From NCBI RefSeq assembly GCF_014196625.1, contig NZ_JACIDZ010000011.1:1-64000 (forward strand): a stretch of 64,000 bases of DNA. The letters run 5' to 3'. The position numbers and the translations under genes are program-made. Below are positions 1 to 8,997 of the stretch, piece after piece (position 1 is the first letter of the stretch; each line of letters opens with the position of its first letter). This DNA is from Martelella radicis. GTDB lineage: Bacteria > Pseudomonadota > Alphaproteobacteria > Rhizobiales > Rhizobiaceae. The notes below the pieces were generated by a model. The model was not told the origin of the DNA and searched no databases. It was given only the letters and a program-made list of their open reading frames with translations.

Positions 1-822
1 GTCTGACGAACTGATGGTATTGGTGACGGTCTGGTTGCCGCTGGCCGTCCAGATGCTGAGCCTTGTCGACGGCGAGAGGACGATGTCTCCTGCCACGGAA
101 CCATTCTGGTAGAGAGTTTCGAACGGGTAATAGCCGCCGAGATCCAGAAGGCCGGTCCTGAGAAAGGTCGTCCCGGTATAGGTCAGATCGGCGAGGACGG
201 TTAACCAGGCTACGCCGTTTGCGCCGCCGGGCCCGTCGATGATGAGATCGGTGGGCGAATTGTCGGCCTTGTTGGTGATACTCACTTCAAGGATCTGCTG
301 CACGCTGGTGATCCGGTGCAGCGTGCCGGCATTTCCGGAACCCGGCGCAAGGCGCAGAGCGCCGTTTCCGACGAACTGAAGGGTGTTGAAATCATCGACA
401 CCGGGCGGCGAATTGCTTGAGTCAAAGGTGATCGTATCGAAATCGACTGTACCGTCGACGGTCACGCTGAAGTAATTCTGTTCAAGTCCTGTGAAAATGG
501 CATTGAGACCGGTTCCGTTCGGCCAGTTTTCGCCCGAACCGGTCATGTTTGTGGGATCGGACGTCCAGTTTGCGGCGTTTGTCGCCCATGTTCCGGCGCC
601 GGCGACGAGTGACGATCCATCGCCGAAAGTGCCACCGGCATTCCAGTAGAGGTCCTGAGCCACAGCCTGTTGCGGCATGCCGCTGTAGAGCGCCACGCCG
701 CTTGCCAGAAGCAGGGTCGTGAAAGCCGTTCCAGAAAGAAAGCGGGAAAAAAGGCTGGTTTGGTTCAAAGCCGTCGGCCGGGCGACCTTCTTAATTTCAG
801 TTGATTTGAATACATGGGACAT
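1..822 (-). CDS. Autotransporter-type surface protein, N-terminal part (runs off the window)
   Basis: The reverse strand is open from an ATG at 822 to the left edge, giving 274 codons without a stop. The product begins with a long N-terminal extension, then a hydrophobic stretch (about residues 24-50) ending in a likely signal-peptidase site AVA|QD near residue 55. The mature part is rich in Gly, Asn, Thr and Ser, with short beta-strand-like segments such as DLYWNAGGTFGDGS and GTWATNAANW, typical of the passenger domains of autotransporters with beta-strand repeats. The beta-barrel lies outside the window, so export by the type V route is inferred. Many such proteins are adhesins, but no binding function can be assigned. 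The start lies just downstream of an unusually AT-rich stretch that probably holds its promoter. Confidence 0.7.
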   Translation of the reverse strand, partial: MSHVFKSTEIKKVARPTALNQTSLFSRFLSGTAFTTLLLASGVALYSGMPQQAVAQDLYWNAGGTFGDGSSLVAGAGTWATNAANWTSDPTNMTGSGENWPNGTGLNAIFTGLEQNYFSVTVDGTVDFDTITFDSSNSPPGVDDFNTLQFVGNGALRLAPGSGNAGTLHRITSVQQILEVSITNKADNSPTDLIIDGPGGANGVAWLTVLADLTYTGTTFLRTGLLDLGGYYPFETLYQNGSVAGDIVLSPSTRLSIWTASGNQTVTNTISSSD

Positions 823-1362
823 TTTGATTCGATCCTCTTCAATTCAAGGCCTGTTGAACGGGTTTTGGATAATGATTCCCGCCGCCTGTCATTGTGAGAG
901 TTGTATAAATCCATTAAGAAATACTTGTTAAATTTTTGTTTATGTGAATATATATTTTATAATATATTTTATTATAAGATTATAATTTAGTTTTATTTAG
1001 TAACTCATTGGGTTTTGTTTTGACGGTTGCGCCTGGCATCCCGGTTTCGGGGGGGGCGGTTAAGCCAAACGCTTTTGTTGTCTTCCATCTACGGGACTTG
1101 CTATCACTTTGGGAACCGGTCGGGCTTGCTGGGATAGGCTTGGAAAGATGTGCGGTCGCCAAGTGCCGATCAACGCTCAGGCGGGAGCCGCGTTTGGCGG
1201 AGTTGGCAACGTCGCCGGAACCGGATGGTCGAGCGGGGCACGCGCCATACGCCATACCGGCAATTGCGGTTTCGTCCGATTGCGCGAATATGCCCTTGGA
1301 CGGGGCGCGAGCGTATGCGGCGCAGCGCCATTCCGTGGAACGCCGCTCTTTCACGCAGGAGA
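823..1362. other. Non-coding gap with a strongly AT-rich block
   Basis: No convincing gene is present. Open frames here on both strands lack a ribosome site and any recognisable protein character. Positions 895-1005 are almost entirely A/T, in sharp contrast with the GC-rich surroundings, and hold several imperfect palindromes of the ATATATTTTATAATATAT kind. This block lies upstream of the autotransporter that reads leftwards from 822 and probably contains its promoter or nucleoid-protein binding sites. The rest (1006-1362) is GC-rich and I see nothing in it. Confidence 0.5.
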
Positions 1363-2568
1363 TTATTTTCTCTGAAGCGTGTTCTGGTCGATCATATAGT
1401 CGGTTGAGATGCAATGGGCGGCCGCGCCCAGCGCGCGGGCCACCGAGCCGAAATGTCCGGGGCCGATCTCCGGCCGGTACACGCCCTGAAGATCGAGCTG
1501 GTCCATCTGCCGCCGGACTTCGCCCACCAAACGCGCGCGCACCGCGTCGGGGAATGCGCCGTCGATGATCACCGCCTCGAAATCGATGATCGCAAGGGTG
1601 GAGACGATTGCGTGGCCGAGGCTGCGCCCGGCGCGCGCTATCCAGTCGCCGACCAGCGGTTCGAACTGATCCCAGTCCGGGTTTTCGACATAAAGCGCGT
1701 TCGGATCGCCGCCGGCTTTCGTGATCTGGCGCTCAAGCACGGCAAGAGAGGCGTGGTCGATCAGCCGGTGTCCGCCCGGCTCATCGGGGATGCGCAAGGG
1801 GCCAAGGCCGCCGGAATTGCCGCGGCGCCCGGTGAACACGCTGCCATTGAGGACGATGCCGCCGCCGATGAAGGTCCCTGCGAAGAAATAGATGAAGTCC
1901 TGTCTGTGGTTCTGCGGGCCGAAGACCAGTTCGCAGCGGCAGGCGGCCGTGCCGTCGTTCTCGCAGGTAACGGGACCCGGCACGAAACCGTTCAGCATGC
2001 CCTTGATGTCGAGGTCTTGCCATGCGCCCATCTCCTCACGCGGCGCGTCGAAAACATCGCGCCAGTGCCAGAGTTCCGACGGCATGGCGACGCTGAAACC
2101 CGACATGTCGCCGCGTTTCTTTCCGGCTGCGCGCAGAAGAGGCGTCAGGTTGGTCTTGATGAAGTCGAGCATGCCGTCTGGCGTGGGGTAGCTGTGCTGG
2201 CGCAGGCGCCGGGCGACGACGGCGCCGGTGAAATCGGCGATCACCATGTCGAAGCTGCGTCGACCGACCTTGAGGCCGACATAATGGCGGGCATCGGGAT
2301 TGAGGCACATTGGCACCGATGGCTGTCCGACGCGCCCGCGAATTGGGGCCTGGCGCAGAAGCAGGCCGTCGGCCTCCAGGGCCTTGAAGATCACTGATAC
2401 GGCATTGGGTGAAAGGCCGGTCGCGCGGGTCGCCTCGGCCTTGGTCAGAGCGCCATACTGACGAATGAGATGCAGGACAAGGCGTTCGTTGAAGCCTCGC
2501 ACGGCCGTCTGGTTCGAGCCCCTGATCGGAGTCGACAGCAATAGGTCTTCTTTATCCTCGGTTTTCAT
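1363..2568 (-). CDS. frcR: ROK-family transcriptional regulator, probable fructose-operon repressor FrcR
   Basis: A 401-residue protein of the NagC/XylR type. Residues about 20-75 form a winged helix-turn-helix (LTKAEATRATGLSPNAVSVI). The rest is a ROK sugar-kinase-like domain with the glycine-rich signature around GTFIGGGIVLNG and GNSGGLGP. The usual ROK zinc motif CxCGxxGC is not seen, so metal binding is doubtful. A start at 2637 is also open, but the ATG at 2568 places the HTH at the usual distance from the N terminus. It is transcribed away from frcBCAK, as in Sinorhizobium meliloti, where FrcR is the regulator of fructose uptake. Its effector is inferred from that synteny. Confidence 0.8.
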   Translation of the reverse strand: MKTEDKEDLLLSTPIRGSNQTAVRGFNERLVLHLIRQYGALTKAEATRATGLSPNAVSVIFKALEADGLLLRQAPIRGRVGQPSVPMCLNPDARHYVGLKVGRRSFDMVIADFTGAVVARRLRQHSYPTPDGMLDFIKTNLTPLLRAAGKKRGDMSGFSVAMPSELWHWRDVFDAPREEMGAWQDLDIKGMLNGFVPGPVTCENDGTAACRCELVFGPQNHRQDFIYFFAGTFIGGGIVLNGSVFTGRRGNSGGLGPLRIPDEPGGHRLIDHASLAVLERQITKAGGDPNALYVENPDWDQFEPLVGDWIARAGRSLGHAIVSTLAIIDFEAVIIDGAFPDAVRARLVGEVRRQMDQLDLQGVYRPEIGPGHFGSVARALGAAAHCISTDYMIDQNTLQRK

Positions 2569-2690
2569 TCTTGTTGTTTTCCAGTGGCTTGCCGATGGCG
2601 ACGCCGGAATGAGCGCGGGCTTGAAATAGTCACGCAATCATAGGGGCGGCCTTCCGCGCGCACAAGCGGCTTTGCGTTGCGTCCGGTGAA

Positions 2691-2744
2691 TTAATACTTC
2701 ATTCAAAAGTTTTTATTGACACGCGTCAAACACGGTCCTAGCCT
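2691..2744 (+). promoter_or_regulatory. Candidate frcB promoter and operator region
   Basis: A TTGACA box at 2716-2721 is followed after 17 bases by a weak TAGCCT (2739-2744), a plausible promoter for frcB. The first box belongs to the inverted repeat TTGAC-ACGC-GTCAA (2716-2729). Just upstream an AT-rich imperfect repeat (AATACTT at 2693-2699, then AAGTTTTTATT) resembles the A/T-flanked operators of ROK regulators. Assignment to FrcR is inference. Confidence 0.35.
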
Positions 2745-2882
2745 TCCCGTGGCCATCGCGGCAGGGAGGAGACTGTCCGGCGAAACAGAGGAACGATCGA
2801 CCGAAAGATCGTTTCGATGTCGCCGAAAAATACTTCCTTATGAAATATTAAATGGTGCGGTGGCCTAACACGGGAGAGAGCT

Positions 2883-3899
2883 ATGAAGATTGTTAAGATG
2901 GCTGCCTTGAGCCTTTTGGCCGTAACGGCCGCCGCCGGAACTGCGGCGGCAGAGGGCAGCGCCTGCCTGATCACCAAAACGGACACCAACCCCTTTTTCG
3001 TCAAGATGAAGGAGGGCGCGAGCCAGCAAGCCAAGGAAATGGGCATTGATCTCAGTACCTATGCCGGCAAGCTCGATGGCGATGTTGAAACCCAGGTCGC
3101 TGCGGTGGAAACCTGCATCGCTGCAGGCGCCGACGGCATTCTGATCACCCCCTCCGACAGCCGCGCGCTGACGCCGGTGATCGAACAGGCGAAGGAAGCC
3201 GGGCTTCTGGTCATCGCGCTCGACACGCCGTTCGAGCCGGCCGATGTTGCCCATGCCACCTTCGCGACCGACAATTTCAAGGCTGGCGAACTGATCGGCG
3301 AATGGGCGCGCGGTCAACTCGGCGACAAGGCCGATGATGCCCGCATCGCGTTTCTGGACCTCAATCCGTCGGAAGTTTCGGTCGACTATCTGCGCGATCA
3401 GGGCTTCATGAAGGGCTTCGGCATCGACATCAAGAACCCGACCGATATCGGTGATGAGGACGACCCGCGTATTGCCGGTCATGATGTGACGGACGGCAAT
3501 GAGGAGGGCGGCCGCAAGGCCATGGAAAACCTGCTTCAGCGCGACCCTTCCATCAATGTCGTCTATACCATCAACGAACCGGCCGCCGCAGGCGCCTATG
3601 AGGCGCTGAAGGCCATGGGCCGCGAAAGCGACGTGATCATTGCCTCCGTCGATGGCGGTTGCCCAGGCGTGCGCAATGTGCAGGAGGGCATCATCGGCGC
3701 CACCTCGCAGCAATATCCGCTGCTGATGGCCTCGAAGGGCATCGAAGCAATCGCCGCCTTCGCTGCCGACGGCACGGTTCCGGAAACCTCGCCGGGTCTC
3801 GATTTCTACAATACCGGCGTCAATCTGGTGACCGACAAGCCGGTCGACGGCGTCCCCTCGATTTCCGTCGAGGAAGGCCTGGCTAAGTGCTGGGGCTGA
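2883..3899 (+). CDS. frcB: Fructose ABC transporter periplasmic binding protein FrcB
   Basis: A 338-residue periplasmic sugar-binding protein of the ribose/galactose type. Residues 1-23 are a signal peptide ending AAA|EG. The mature N terminus carries [19 protein letters not shown], and the distinctive segments [12 protein letters not shown] and [12 protein letters not shown] match the S. meliloti fructose-binding protein FrcB as I know it; the C terminus ends KCWG as in that family. It delivers fructose (in the characterised homologue also ribose and mannose) to the FrcC permease. GGGAGAGAG lies just before the ATG. First gene of frcBCAK, and followed by a hairpin that may make its mRNA more abundant than that of the downstream genes. 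Confidence 0.87.
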   Translation: MKIVKMAALSLLAVTAAAGTAAAEGSACLITKTDTNPFFVKMKEGASQQAKEMGIDLSTYAGKLDGDVETQVAAVETCIAAGADGILITPSDSRALTPVIEQAKEAGLLVIALDTPFEPADVAHATFATDNFKAGELIGEWARGQLGDKADDARIAFLDLNPSEVSVDYLRDQGFMKGFGIDIKNPTDIGDEDDPRIAGHDVTDGNEEGGRKAMENLLQRDPSINVVYTINEPAAAGAYEALKAMGRESDVIIASVDGGCPGVRNVQEGIIGATSQQYPLLMASKGIEAIAAFAADGTVPETSPGLDFYNTGVNLVTDKPVDGVPSISVEEGLAKCWG

Positions 3900-3910
3900 G
3901 CCGAAGCGAA

Positions 3911-3937
3911 AGCCGGATGCGCGCCACGCGTCCGGCT
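3911..3937 (+). terminator. Intercistronic hairpin frcB/frcC
   Basis: An 11-bp stem (AGCCGGATGCG with CGCGTCCGGCT, one G-T pair) and a 5-base loop lie just after the frcB stop, without a clear T tract. It looks like an attenuating or mRNA-stabilising hairpin, not a full terminator. Confidence 0.6.
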
Positions 3938-3990
3938 CCTTCCGGCCTTTGATGCCGTGCCGACAGAAGCAGGTTTTCAGAGAGATTGAG

Positions 3991-5070
3991 ATGAGTGACA
4001 AAAACGCCGATACCGCTGGAAACGACTACGAAGCGAGCCTGGCCGAAAGCAACAGGGAACAGGCGCGGTTCGATGAACCCGCTGCCTCGCCGATCGACCG
4101 GCTGCGCAATATTCTTCACGGCAACCCCACGCTGGTGCCGATCATCGTGCTTCTGGCAAGCGTCATCGCCTTCGGCTTCGTCGCCGGCGGACGCTTCTTC
4201 TCGCCCTTCAACCTGACGCTGATCATGCAGCAGGTGTCGATCATCGGCATGCTGGCGGCAGCGCAGAGCCTCGTGATCATCACCGCGGGCATCGACCTTT
4301 CCGTGGCGGCGATCATGGTGCTGATTTCCGTCATCATGGGCAATCTGGCGGTCTATCTCGGCGTGCCGGCCCCGCTCGCCATCATCATCGGTTTTGCCGG
4401 CGGAGCATCTGCCGGCGCGCTGAACGGTTTTCTCATCACCAAAATCAAGCTGCCGCCCTTCATCACGACGCTTGGGACCTGGAACGTCTACTACGCTCTT
4501 GACCTCTGGCTTTCAGGGGCACAGTCGATCCGCAGCCAGGACATTGATGCGGAAGCGCCGCTCCTCAAATTCTTCGGCGAGGCGGTTCAGATCGGCAGCG
4601 CACGCCTGACCTACGGTTCCATCCTGATGGTGGTAACCTTCGCGGCACTGTGGTTTCTGCTCAACAAGACCGCCTGGGGCCGGCATGTCTATGCCACAGG
4701 CGATGACAAGGAGGCGGCCGAGCTCGCCGGTATCCGAACCGACCGAACGCTGGTGTCCGTCTACATGCTTGCGGGGCTCGTCTGCGCCCTCGCTGCCTGG
4801 TCGTCGATCGGCCGCGTCGGGTCGATCAGCCCGCAGGCCTTCTACGAGGGGAATCTGCAATCGATCACGGCCGTGGTGATCGGCGGGATTTCGCTTTTCG
4901 GCGGGCGCGGCTCGGTGCTCGGGGCCCTGTTCGGCGCCCTTATCGTCGGCGTGTTCCAGTCAGGCCTGCGTCTGGCCGGAGTCGATGTGCTCTGGCAGGT
5001 CTTCGCCATCGGCTGGCTCATCATCATCGCGGTCGCAATCGACCAGTGGATCAGAAAGGCAGCGGCATGA
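3991..5070 (+). CDS. frcC: Fructose ABC transporter permease FrcC
   Basis: A 359-residue inner-membrane permease of the RbsC/BPD_transp_2 family. A polar N-terminal tail of about 40 residues precedes some eight to ten hydrophobic segments. The family's conserved segment is present as TAGIDLSVAAIMVL, and the cytoplasmic coupling region includes WGRHVYATGDDKEAAELAGI. The ATG at 3991 (MSDKNAD) is chosen over an in-frame ATG at 3949 because AGAGATTGAG precedes it and the extension would enter the frcB hairpin zone. Its stop overlaps the frcA start (ATGA), so the two are translationally coupled. Confidence 0.86.
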   Translation: MSDKNADTAGNDYEASLAESNREQARFDEPAASPIDRLRNILHGNPTLVPIIVLLASVIAFGFVAGGRFFSPFNLTLIMQQVSIIGMLAAAQSLVIITAGIDLSVAAIMVLISVIMGNLAVYLGVPAPLAIIIGFAGGASAGALNGFLITKIKLPPFITTLGTWNVYYALDLWLSGAQSIRSQDIDAEAPLLKFFGEAVQIGSARLTYGSILMVVTFAALWFLLNKTAWGRHVYATGDDKEAAELAGIRTDRTLVSVYMLAGLVCALAAWSSIGRVGSISPQAFYEGNLQSITAVVIGGISLFGGRGSVLGALFGALIVGVFQSGLRLAGVDVLWQVFAIGWLIIIAVAIDQWIRKAAA

Positions 5071-5855
5071 CCGGAGACAGAAAGCCGATCTTGAAGGCAC
5101 GCAACATCGTCAAGCGCTATGGCCGGGTCGTGGCGTTGGACCACGCGGATTTCGATCTCTATCCAGGCGAAATCCTGGCGGTGATCGGCGACAATGGCGC
5201 GGGAAAGTCGTCGCTGATAAAGGCGCTTTCAGGCGCCATTCAGATCGACGACGGCGAGATGCATCTGGAGGACAGGCCGATCCATTTCGGCTCTCCGCTG
5301 GAGGCCCGTGACGCCGGCATCGAGACCGTCTACCAGACGCTTGCGCTTTCTCCAGCGCTGTCCATCACCGACAACATGTTCATCGGCCGACAGATCATCA
5401 AGCCCGGTCTGCTTGGCCGCTGGCTCAAGGTTCTGGATCATAAGGCGATGGAGAGTTTTGCCCGCGAGAAGCTGTCCGAACTCGGACTGATGACGATCCA
5501 GGACATCAATCAGGCGGTCGAGACACTGTCCGGCGGCCAGCGACAGGGCGTGGCGGTGGCGCGGGCGGCCGCGTTCGGCTCCAAGGTCATCATTCTCGAC
5601 GAGCCGACGGCAGCGCTTGGCGTCAAGGAGAGCCGCAAGGTGCTGGAACTTATTCAGGATGTGCGTTCGCGCGGCATTCCGATCGTTCTCATTTCACACA
5701 ACATGCCGCATGTCTTCGAGGTGGCGGATCGCATTCATGTGCATCGTCTGGGTAAAAGACTTTGCGTGCTGAACCCCAGGGATTATACGATGGCAGATGC
5801 CGTCGCCTTCATGACAGGCGCCAAGGAGCCTCCGCGCGAACACCAGGCTGCATGA
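5067..5855 (+). CDS. frcA: Fructose ABC transporter ATP-binding protein FrcA
   Basis: A 262-residue ATPase with one nucleotide-binding domain: Walker A GDNGAGKSS (41-49), signature LSGGQ (154-158), Walker B VIILDEP (174-180) and switch histidine H211. Most sugar importers of this class have a double-domain ATPase (RbsA, 500 residues); the single-domain form is characteristic of Frc systems. The start overlaps the frcC stop by ATGA, and the frcK start overlaps its own stop in the same way. Confidence 0.86.
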   Translation: MTGDRKPILKARNIVKRYGRVVALDHADFDLYPGEILAVIGDNGAGKSSLIKALSGAIQIDDGEMHLEDRPIHFGSPLEARDAGIETVYQTLALSPALSITDNMFIGRQIIKPGLLGRWLKVLDHKAMESFAREKLSELGLMTIQDINQAVETLSGGQRQGVAVARAAAFGSKVIILDEPTAALGVKESRKVLELIQDVRSRGIPIVLISHNMPHVFEVADRIHVHRLGKRLCVLNPRDYTMADAVAFMTGAKEPPREHQAA

Positions 5856-6490
5856 TGAAATCCGAACTTGACAGGCATACCGACGCGGTGGTCGATCTGA
5901 TCGGCCGCGTCGCAAGACCCGGCGCGCGCAGTGTGATCGCCATTGCCGGCCCGCCCGGTTCCGGCAAATCGACGCTCGCCGCCGAGACCGTTGCGCGGTT
6001 GAACGCCGCAGCGGCGATGTCGCGGGCCGCGCTTCTGCCCATGGACGGGTTCCATCTGGACAACAGTGTTCTCGATGAGCGCGGCCTGCGCGCTGTCAAG
6101 GGCGCGCCGGAAACATTCGACGCCGAGGGCTTCGTCAGACTGATCAGGAAAGTCCGCGCCGGCGGGGACGATATCCGTTTTCCGCTGTTCGACCGGGCTG
6201 AGGACAGGACGCTTGCCGATGCAGGCCTGTTGCCGGCATCGACGCCCATCGTCATCGTCGAGGGCAATTATCTGCTGTTGAACACAGGGCCCTGGGCGGC
6301 GCTGAAACCGCTCTTTGACGCGAGTGTGATGATTTCACCGCCGCTTGACGTACTGGAGGAACGCCTCGTGGCGCGTTGGATGAGCTATGGCCTTTCATCC
6401 GAGGCGGCGGCGCGGCGGGCATCGGGCAACGACATCGTCAACGCCCGAACAGTCATTGATAGCAGCGCGGACGCAGACATTCGCCTGTGA
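5852..6490 (+). CDS. frcK: P-loop kinase-like protein FrcK of the fructose operon
   Basis: A 212-residue protein of the uridine kinase/pantothenate kinase-like P-loop family, with Walker A GPPGSGKST (33-41) and a substrate-side motif PMDGFHLDN (63-71). It is the last gene of frcBCAK, coupled through ATGATG (starts at 5852 or 5855). In S. meliloti frcK lies at the same place and was described as kinase-like; whether it phosphorylates fructose or another compound is not settled by sequence. No sugar-kinase (PfkB) motif is present. Confidence 0.78.
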   Translation: MMKSELDRHTDAVVDLIGRVARPGARSVIAIAGPPGSGKSTLAAETVARLNAAAAMSRAALLPMDGFHLDNSVLDERGLRAVKGAPETFDAEGFVRLIRKVRAGGDDIRFPLFDRAEDRTLADAGLLPASTPIVIVEGNYLLLNTGPWAALKPLFDASVMISPPLDVLEERLVARWMSYGLSSEAAARRASGNDIVNARTVIDSSADADIRL

Positions 6491-6555
6491 ACCGTCTCAT
6501 CTGGACCGCGAAGTCCATTGATCCGCCAAACATTGCCGCAAGGCGGCCCGATCAC

Positions 6556-6588
6556 GAAAAAAAACCGCCCCGGAAAATCCGGAGCGGT
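6556..6588 (-). terminator. Intrinsic terminator of the xylosidase gene
   Basis: On the minus strand an 11-bp GC-rich stem (ACCGCTCCGGA, TTTT-type loop, TCCGGGGCGGT) is followed by eight T residues, a textbook intrinsic terminator 21 bases after the GH31 stop codon. It may also limit read-through from the convergent frcK. Confidence 0.85.
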
Positions 6589-6608
6589 CGATCTCGATGT
6601 TTTGAGAT

Positions 6609-8927
6609 TCAAAGCGTTACCGTGACATTCCCCTTGCCGTTGACGATCACGCCTTCGGTGGTTTCCTCGATGCTGGCGCCCTCGGCGCCGGAAACCTTGG
6701 CGATGCCCTGCAGGCGCAGGCGCCACGGACGGGACGCATCTTCCGCCGTGACCGTCAACGCGCTGCCGTTGCGGGAAGCGGCCAGCTCCTGCGCTTTCAC
6801 GCCCTTGTCGGCGAAGATGGTGGCTTTCGCCGTCTTGCCGTCTTCGAGCGCATAGAGAGCAAAGAGCGCGCCTTCCGCATAGTCGTAGTCCGGCTTGTCG
6901 TCGACCGCGCCCCAGACGATGAGGCTTGAGGGGCGGACGTAAAGCGGCAGGCTCATGAAGTCGTGGTTTTCGATGCGCCAGCTTCCGCCTTCGACTTCTT
7001 CACCCGAAAGAAGATGCGTCCAGCGGCCCTTCGGCAGGTAGATTTCGGCATTTCCCGCCTTGTCGAGAACCGGCGCCACGAGAAGCTTCTCGCCGAGCAT
7101 GTACTGGCGGTCGAGCGCGTCGCAGGTCCGGTCTTCCGGAAATTCCAGCATCATGGCGCGCATCACCGGCAGACCGGTCTTGGGCGCTTCGCAGGCGGCC
7201 TCGTAGATCGTCGGCATCAGGCGCATCTTCAGCTTGGTGAAGAAACGCAGGACATCGACGGCTTCCTCGTCATAGAGCCACGGCACGCGATAGGACTTGG
7301 AGCCGTGCAGACGCGAATGGCTGGAGAGCAGGCCGAAGGCGCACCAGCGCTTGTAGACATCGGCTTCCGCCGTTGCCTCGAAGCCGCCAATGTCATGGCT
7401 CCAGAAACCGAAGCCGGAAAGGCCGAGCGACAGGCCGCCGCGCAGGGATTCGGCCATGGATTCGTAATCCGAATAGCAGTCGCCGCCCCAGTGAACCGGG
7501 AACTGCTGGCCACCGGTAGTGGCGGAGCGGGCAAACAGCACCGCCTCGTCCTCGCCCTTCGTCTCCTGCAGGGCCTCGTAGACGACCTTGTTGTAGAGGA
7601 AGGTATAGTAGTTGTGCATGGTCTCGGCGTCGGAGCCGTCATGATAGGCAACGTCGACCGGAATGCGCTCGCCGAAATCGGTCTTGAAGCAGTCGACGCC
7701 CTGGGCCACCAGATCCTTCAGATAACCGGCATACCAGTCGCAGGCTTCCGGGTTGGTGAAGTCGACCACGGCCTGGCCGGGCTGCCAGCGGTCCCACTGC
7801 CAGACGGAACCGTCTTCCCGCTTGATCAGGTAGCCGTTTTCCTTGCCCTCGTCGAAGAGCTTGGATTCCTGGGCGATATAGGGATTGATCCAGACGCAGA
7901 TGTTGAGGCCGCGCTCCTTGTAGCGCTTCAGCATGGCTTCCGGCTCCGGGAAGGTTTCCGGATCCCATTCGAAATCGCACCAGTGCAGGCCGCGCATCCA
8001 GAAGCAGTCGAAATGGAAGACGTGGAGCGGAATGTCGCGCTCGGCCATGCCGTCGAGGAAGCTGGTGACCGTTGCCTCGTCATATTCGGTGGTGAACGAG
8101 GTTGTCAGCCACAGGCCGAAGGACCAGCGGGCCGGCAGCGCCGGGCGGCCGGTGAGCTTGGTGTAGCGGTCGATGACGCCCTTGGGGTCCGGCCCGTCGA
8201 TGACGTAATATTCGAGGCTTTCGCCCGGAACGGAAAACAGCGCCTTGTGAACCTTCTCCGAGCCGACTTCGAACTCGACGCGGCCCGGATTGTTGACGAA
8301 AACGCCCCAGCCGCGATTGGTGAGGAAGAAGGGGATGTTCTTGTAGGCCTGGTCGGTATTGGCGCCGCCGTCGCGGTTCCAGATATCGACCATCTGGCCG
8401 TTCTTGACGAATTCGGTGAAACGCTCGCCAAGACCATAGACCTTCGTGCCGACACCGAGGCTCAAGCGCTCGAACATATGGGTGCGGTCATTGTCGTCAT
8501 GGTCGATGGCATGGCCGCCGGCCTTGTAGTCGGAACCGGTGATCGGTTTGCCGTCACGCAGGAATTCGAGGTTCCAGCGGCCGGTCATGGCGATGCGGGC
8601 GGTGAGGTTGCCGCTTTTCAGGGTGGCAAACTCGTCCGTGATCTCGATTTCCGGCGCAAAGCCTTCGTCCGGGTAGAGTTCGAAATGCGGACCCTTGTCG
8701 AGAACGCCGCGGAAGTGCTCGCTCTTCACCCCGATCATGCCTTCCATCGGCGCGGAGAGGGTGAGGATGATCAGGCGGGCATTGATCTGGTTGGACCGGT
8801 CGTTCATCGGCCAGGTCGTGGCGCGGATGACCAGATTGCCATCTTTCACGCGGGCATCGAAGGCCTCGAGCGGCTGATTGAGGTCGAAGTTCTGGCGAAC
8901 ATGCCAGTTGCCGTCCATGATTTTCAT
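6609..8927 (-). CDS. yicI: Alpha-xylosidase, glycoside hydrolase family 31 (YicI-like)
   Basis: A 772-residue GH31 enzyme, the same length as E. coli YicI. The catalytic nucleophile is in KTDFGE (D417; YicI D416) and the proposed acid/base is D483 (YicI D482). Other conserved blocks are FHFDCFWMRG and FGFWSHDIGGFE. No signal peptide, so it acts in the cytoplasm on imported alpha-xylosides such as isoprimeverose. The ATG at 8927 follows AAGGA at 8 bases; an upstream in-frame start at 8975 lacks support. It is last in the operon after a CUT1 importer, which fits import then hydrolysis. Specificity for xylose rather than glucose is inferred from the YicI-like motifs. Confidence 0.85.
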   Translation of the reverse strand: MKIMDGNWHVRQNFDLNQPLEAFDARVKDGNLVIRATTWPMNDRSNQINARLIILTLSAPMEGMIGVKSEHFRGVLDKGPHFELYPDEGFAPEIEITDEFATLKSGNLTARIAMTGRWNLEFLRDGKPITGSDYKAGGHAIDHDDNDRTHMFERLSLGVGTKVYGLGERFTEFVKNGQMVDIWNRDGGANTDQAYKNIPFFLTNRGWGVFVNNPGRVEFEVGSEKVHKALFSVPGESLEYYVIDGPDPKGVIDRYTKLTGRPALPARWSFGLWLTTSFTTEYDEATVTSFLDGMAERDIPLHVFHFDCFWMRGLHWCDFEWDPETFPEPEAMLKRYKERGLNICVWINPYIAQESKLFDEGKENGYLIKREDGSVWQWDRWQPGQAVVDFTNPEACDWYAGYLKDLVAQGVDCFKTDFGERIPVDVAYHDGSDAETMHNYYTFLYNKVVYEALQETKGEDEAVLFARSATTGGQQFPVHWGGDCYSDYESMAESLRGGLSLGLSGFGFWSHDIGGFEATAEADVYKRWCAFGLLSSHSRLHGSKSYRVPWLYDEEAVDVLRFFTKLKMRLMPTIYEAACEAPKTGLPVMRAMMLEFPEDRTCDALDRQYMLGEKLLVAPVLDKAGNAEIYLPKGRWTHLLSGEEVEGGSWRIENHDFMSLPLYVRPSSLIVWGAVDDKPDYDYAEGALFALYALEDGKTAKATIFADKGVKAQELAASRNGSALTVTAEDASRPWRLRLQGIAKVSGAEGASIEETTEGVIVNGKGNVTVTL

Positions 8928-8997
8928 GTGTGTATTCCTTTGAATTCTGGGAGCGATGGCGGGGAGAGGCGCCATCGCTCACCGCAAGATCAGCCGG

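Noticed and set aside
1008-1568. Open frame between the first autotransporter and frcR, with other frames on both strands
   Set aside because: No ribosome site, no protein-like composition, overlaps the frcR 3' end and competes with three other frames of equal quality.
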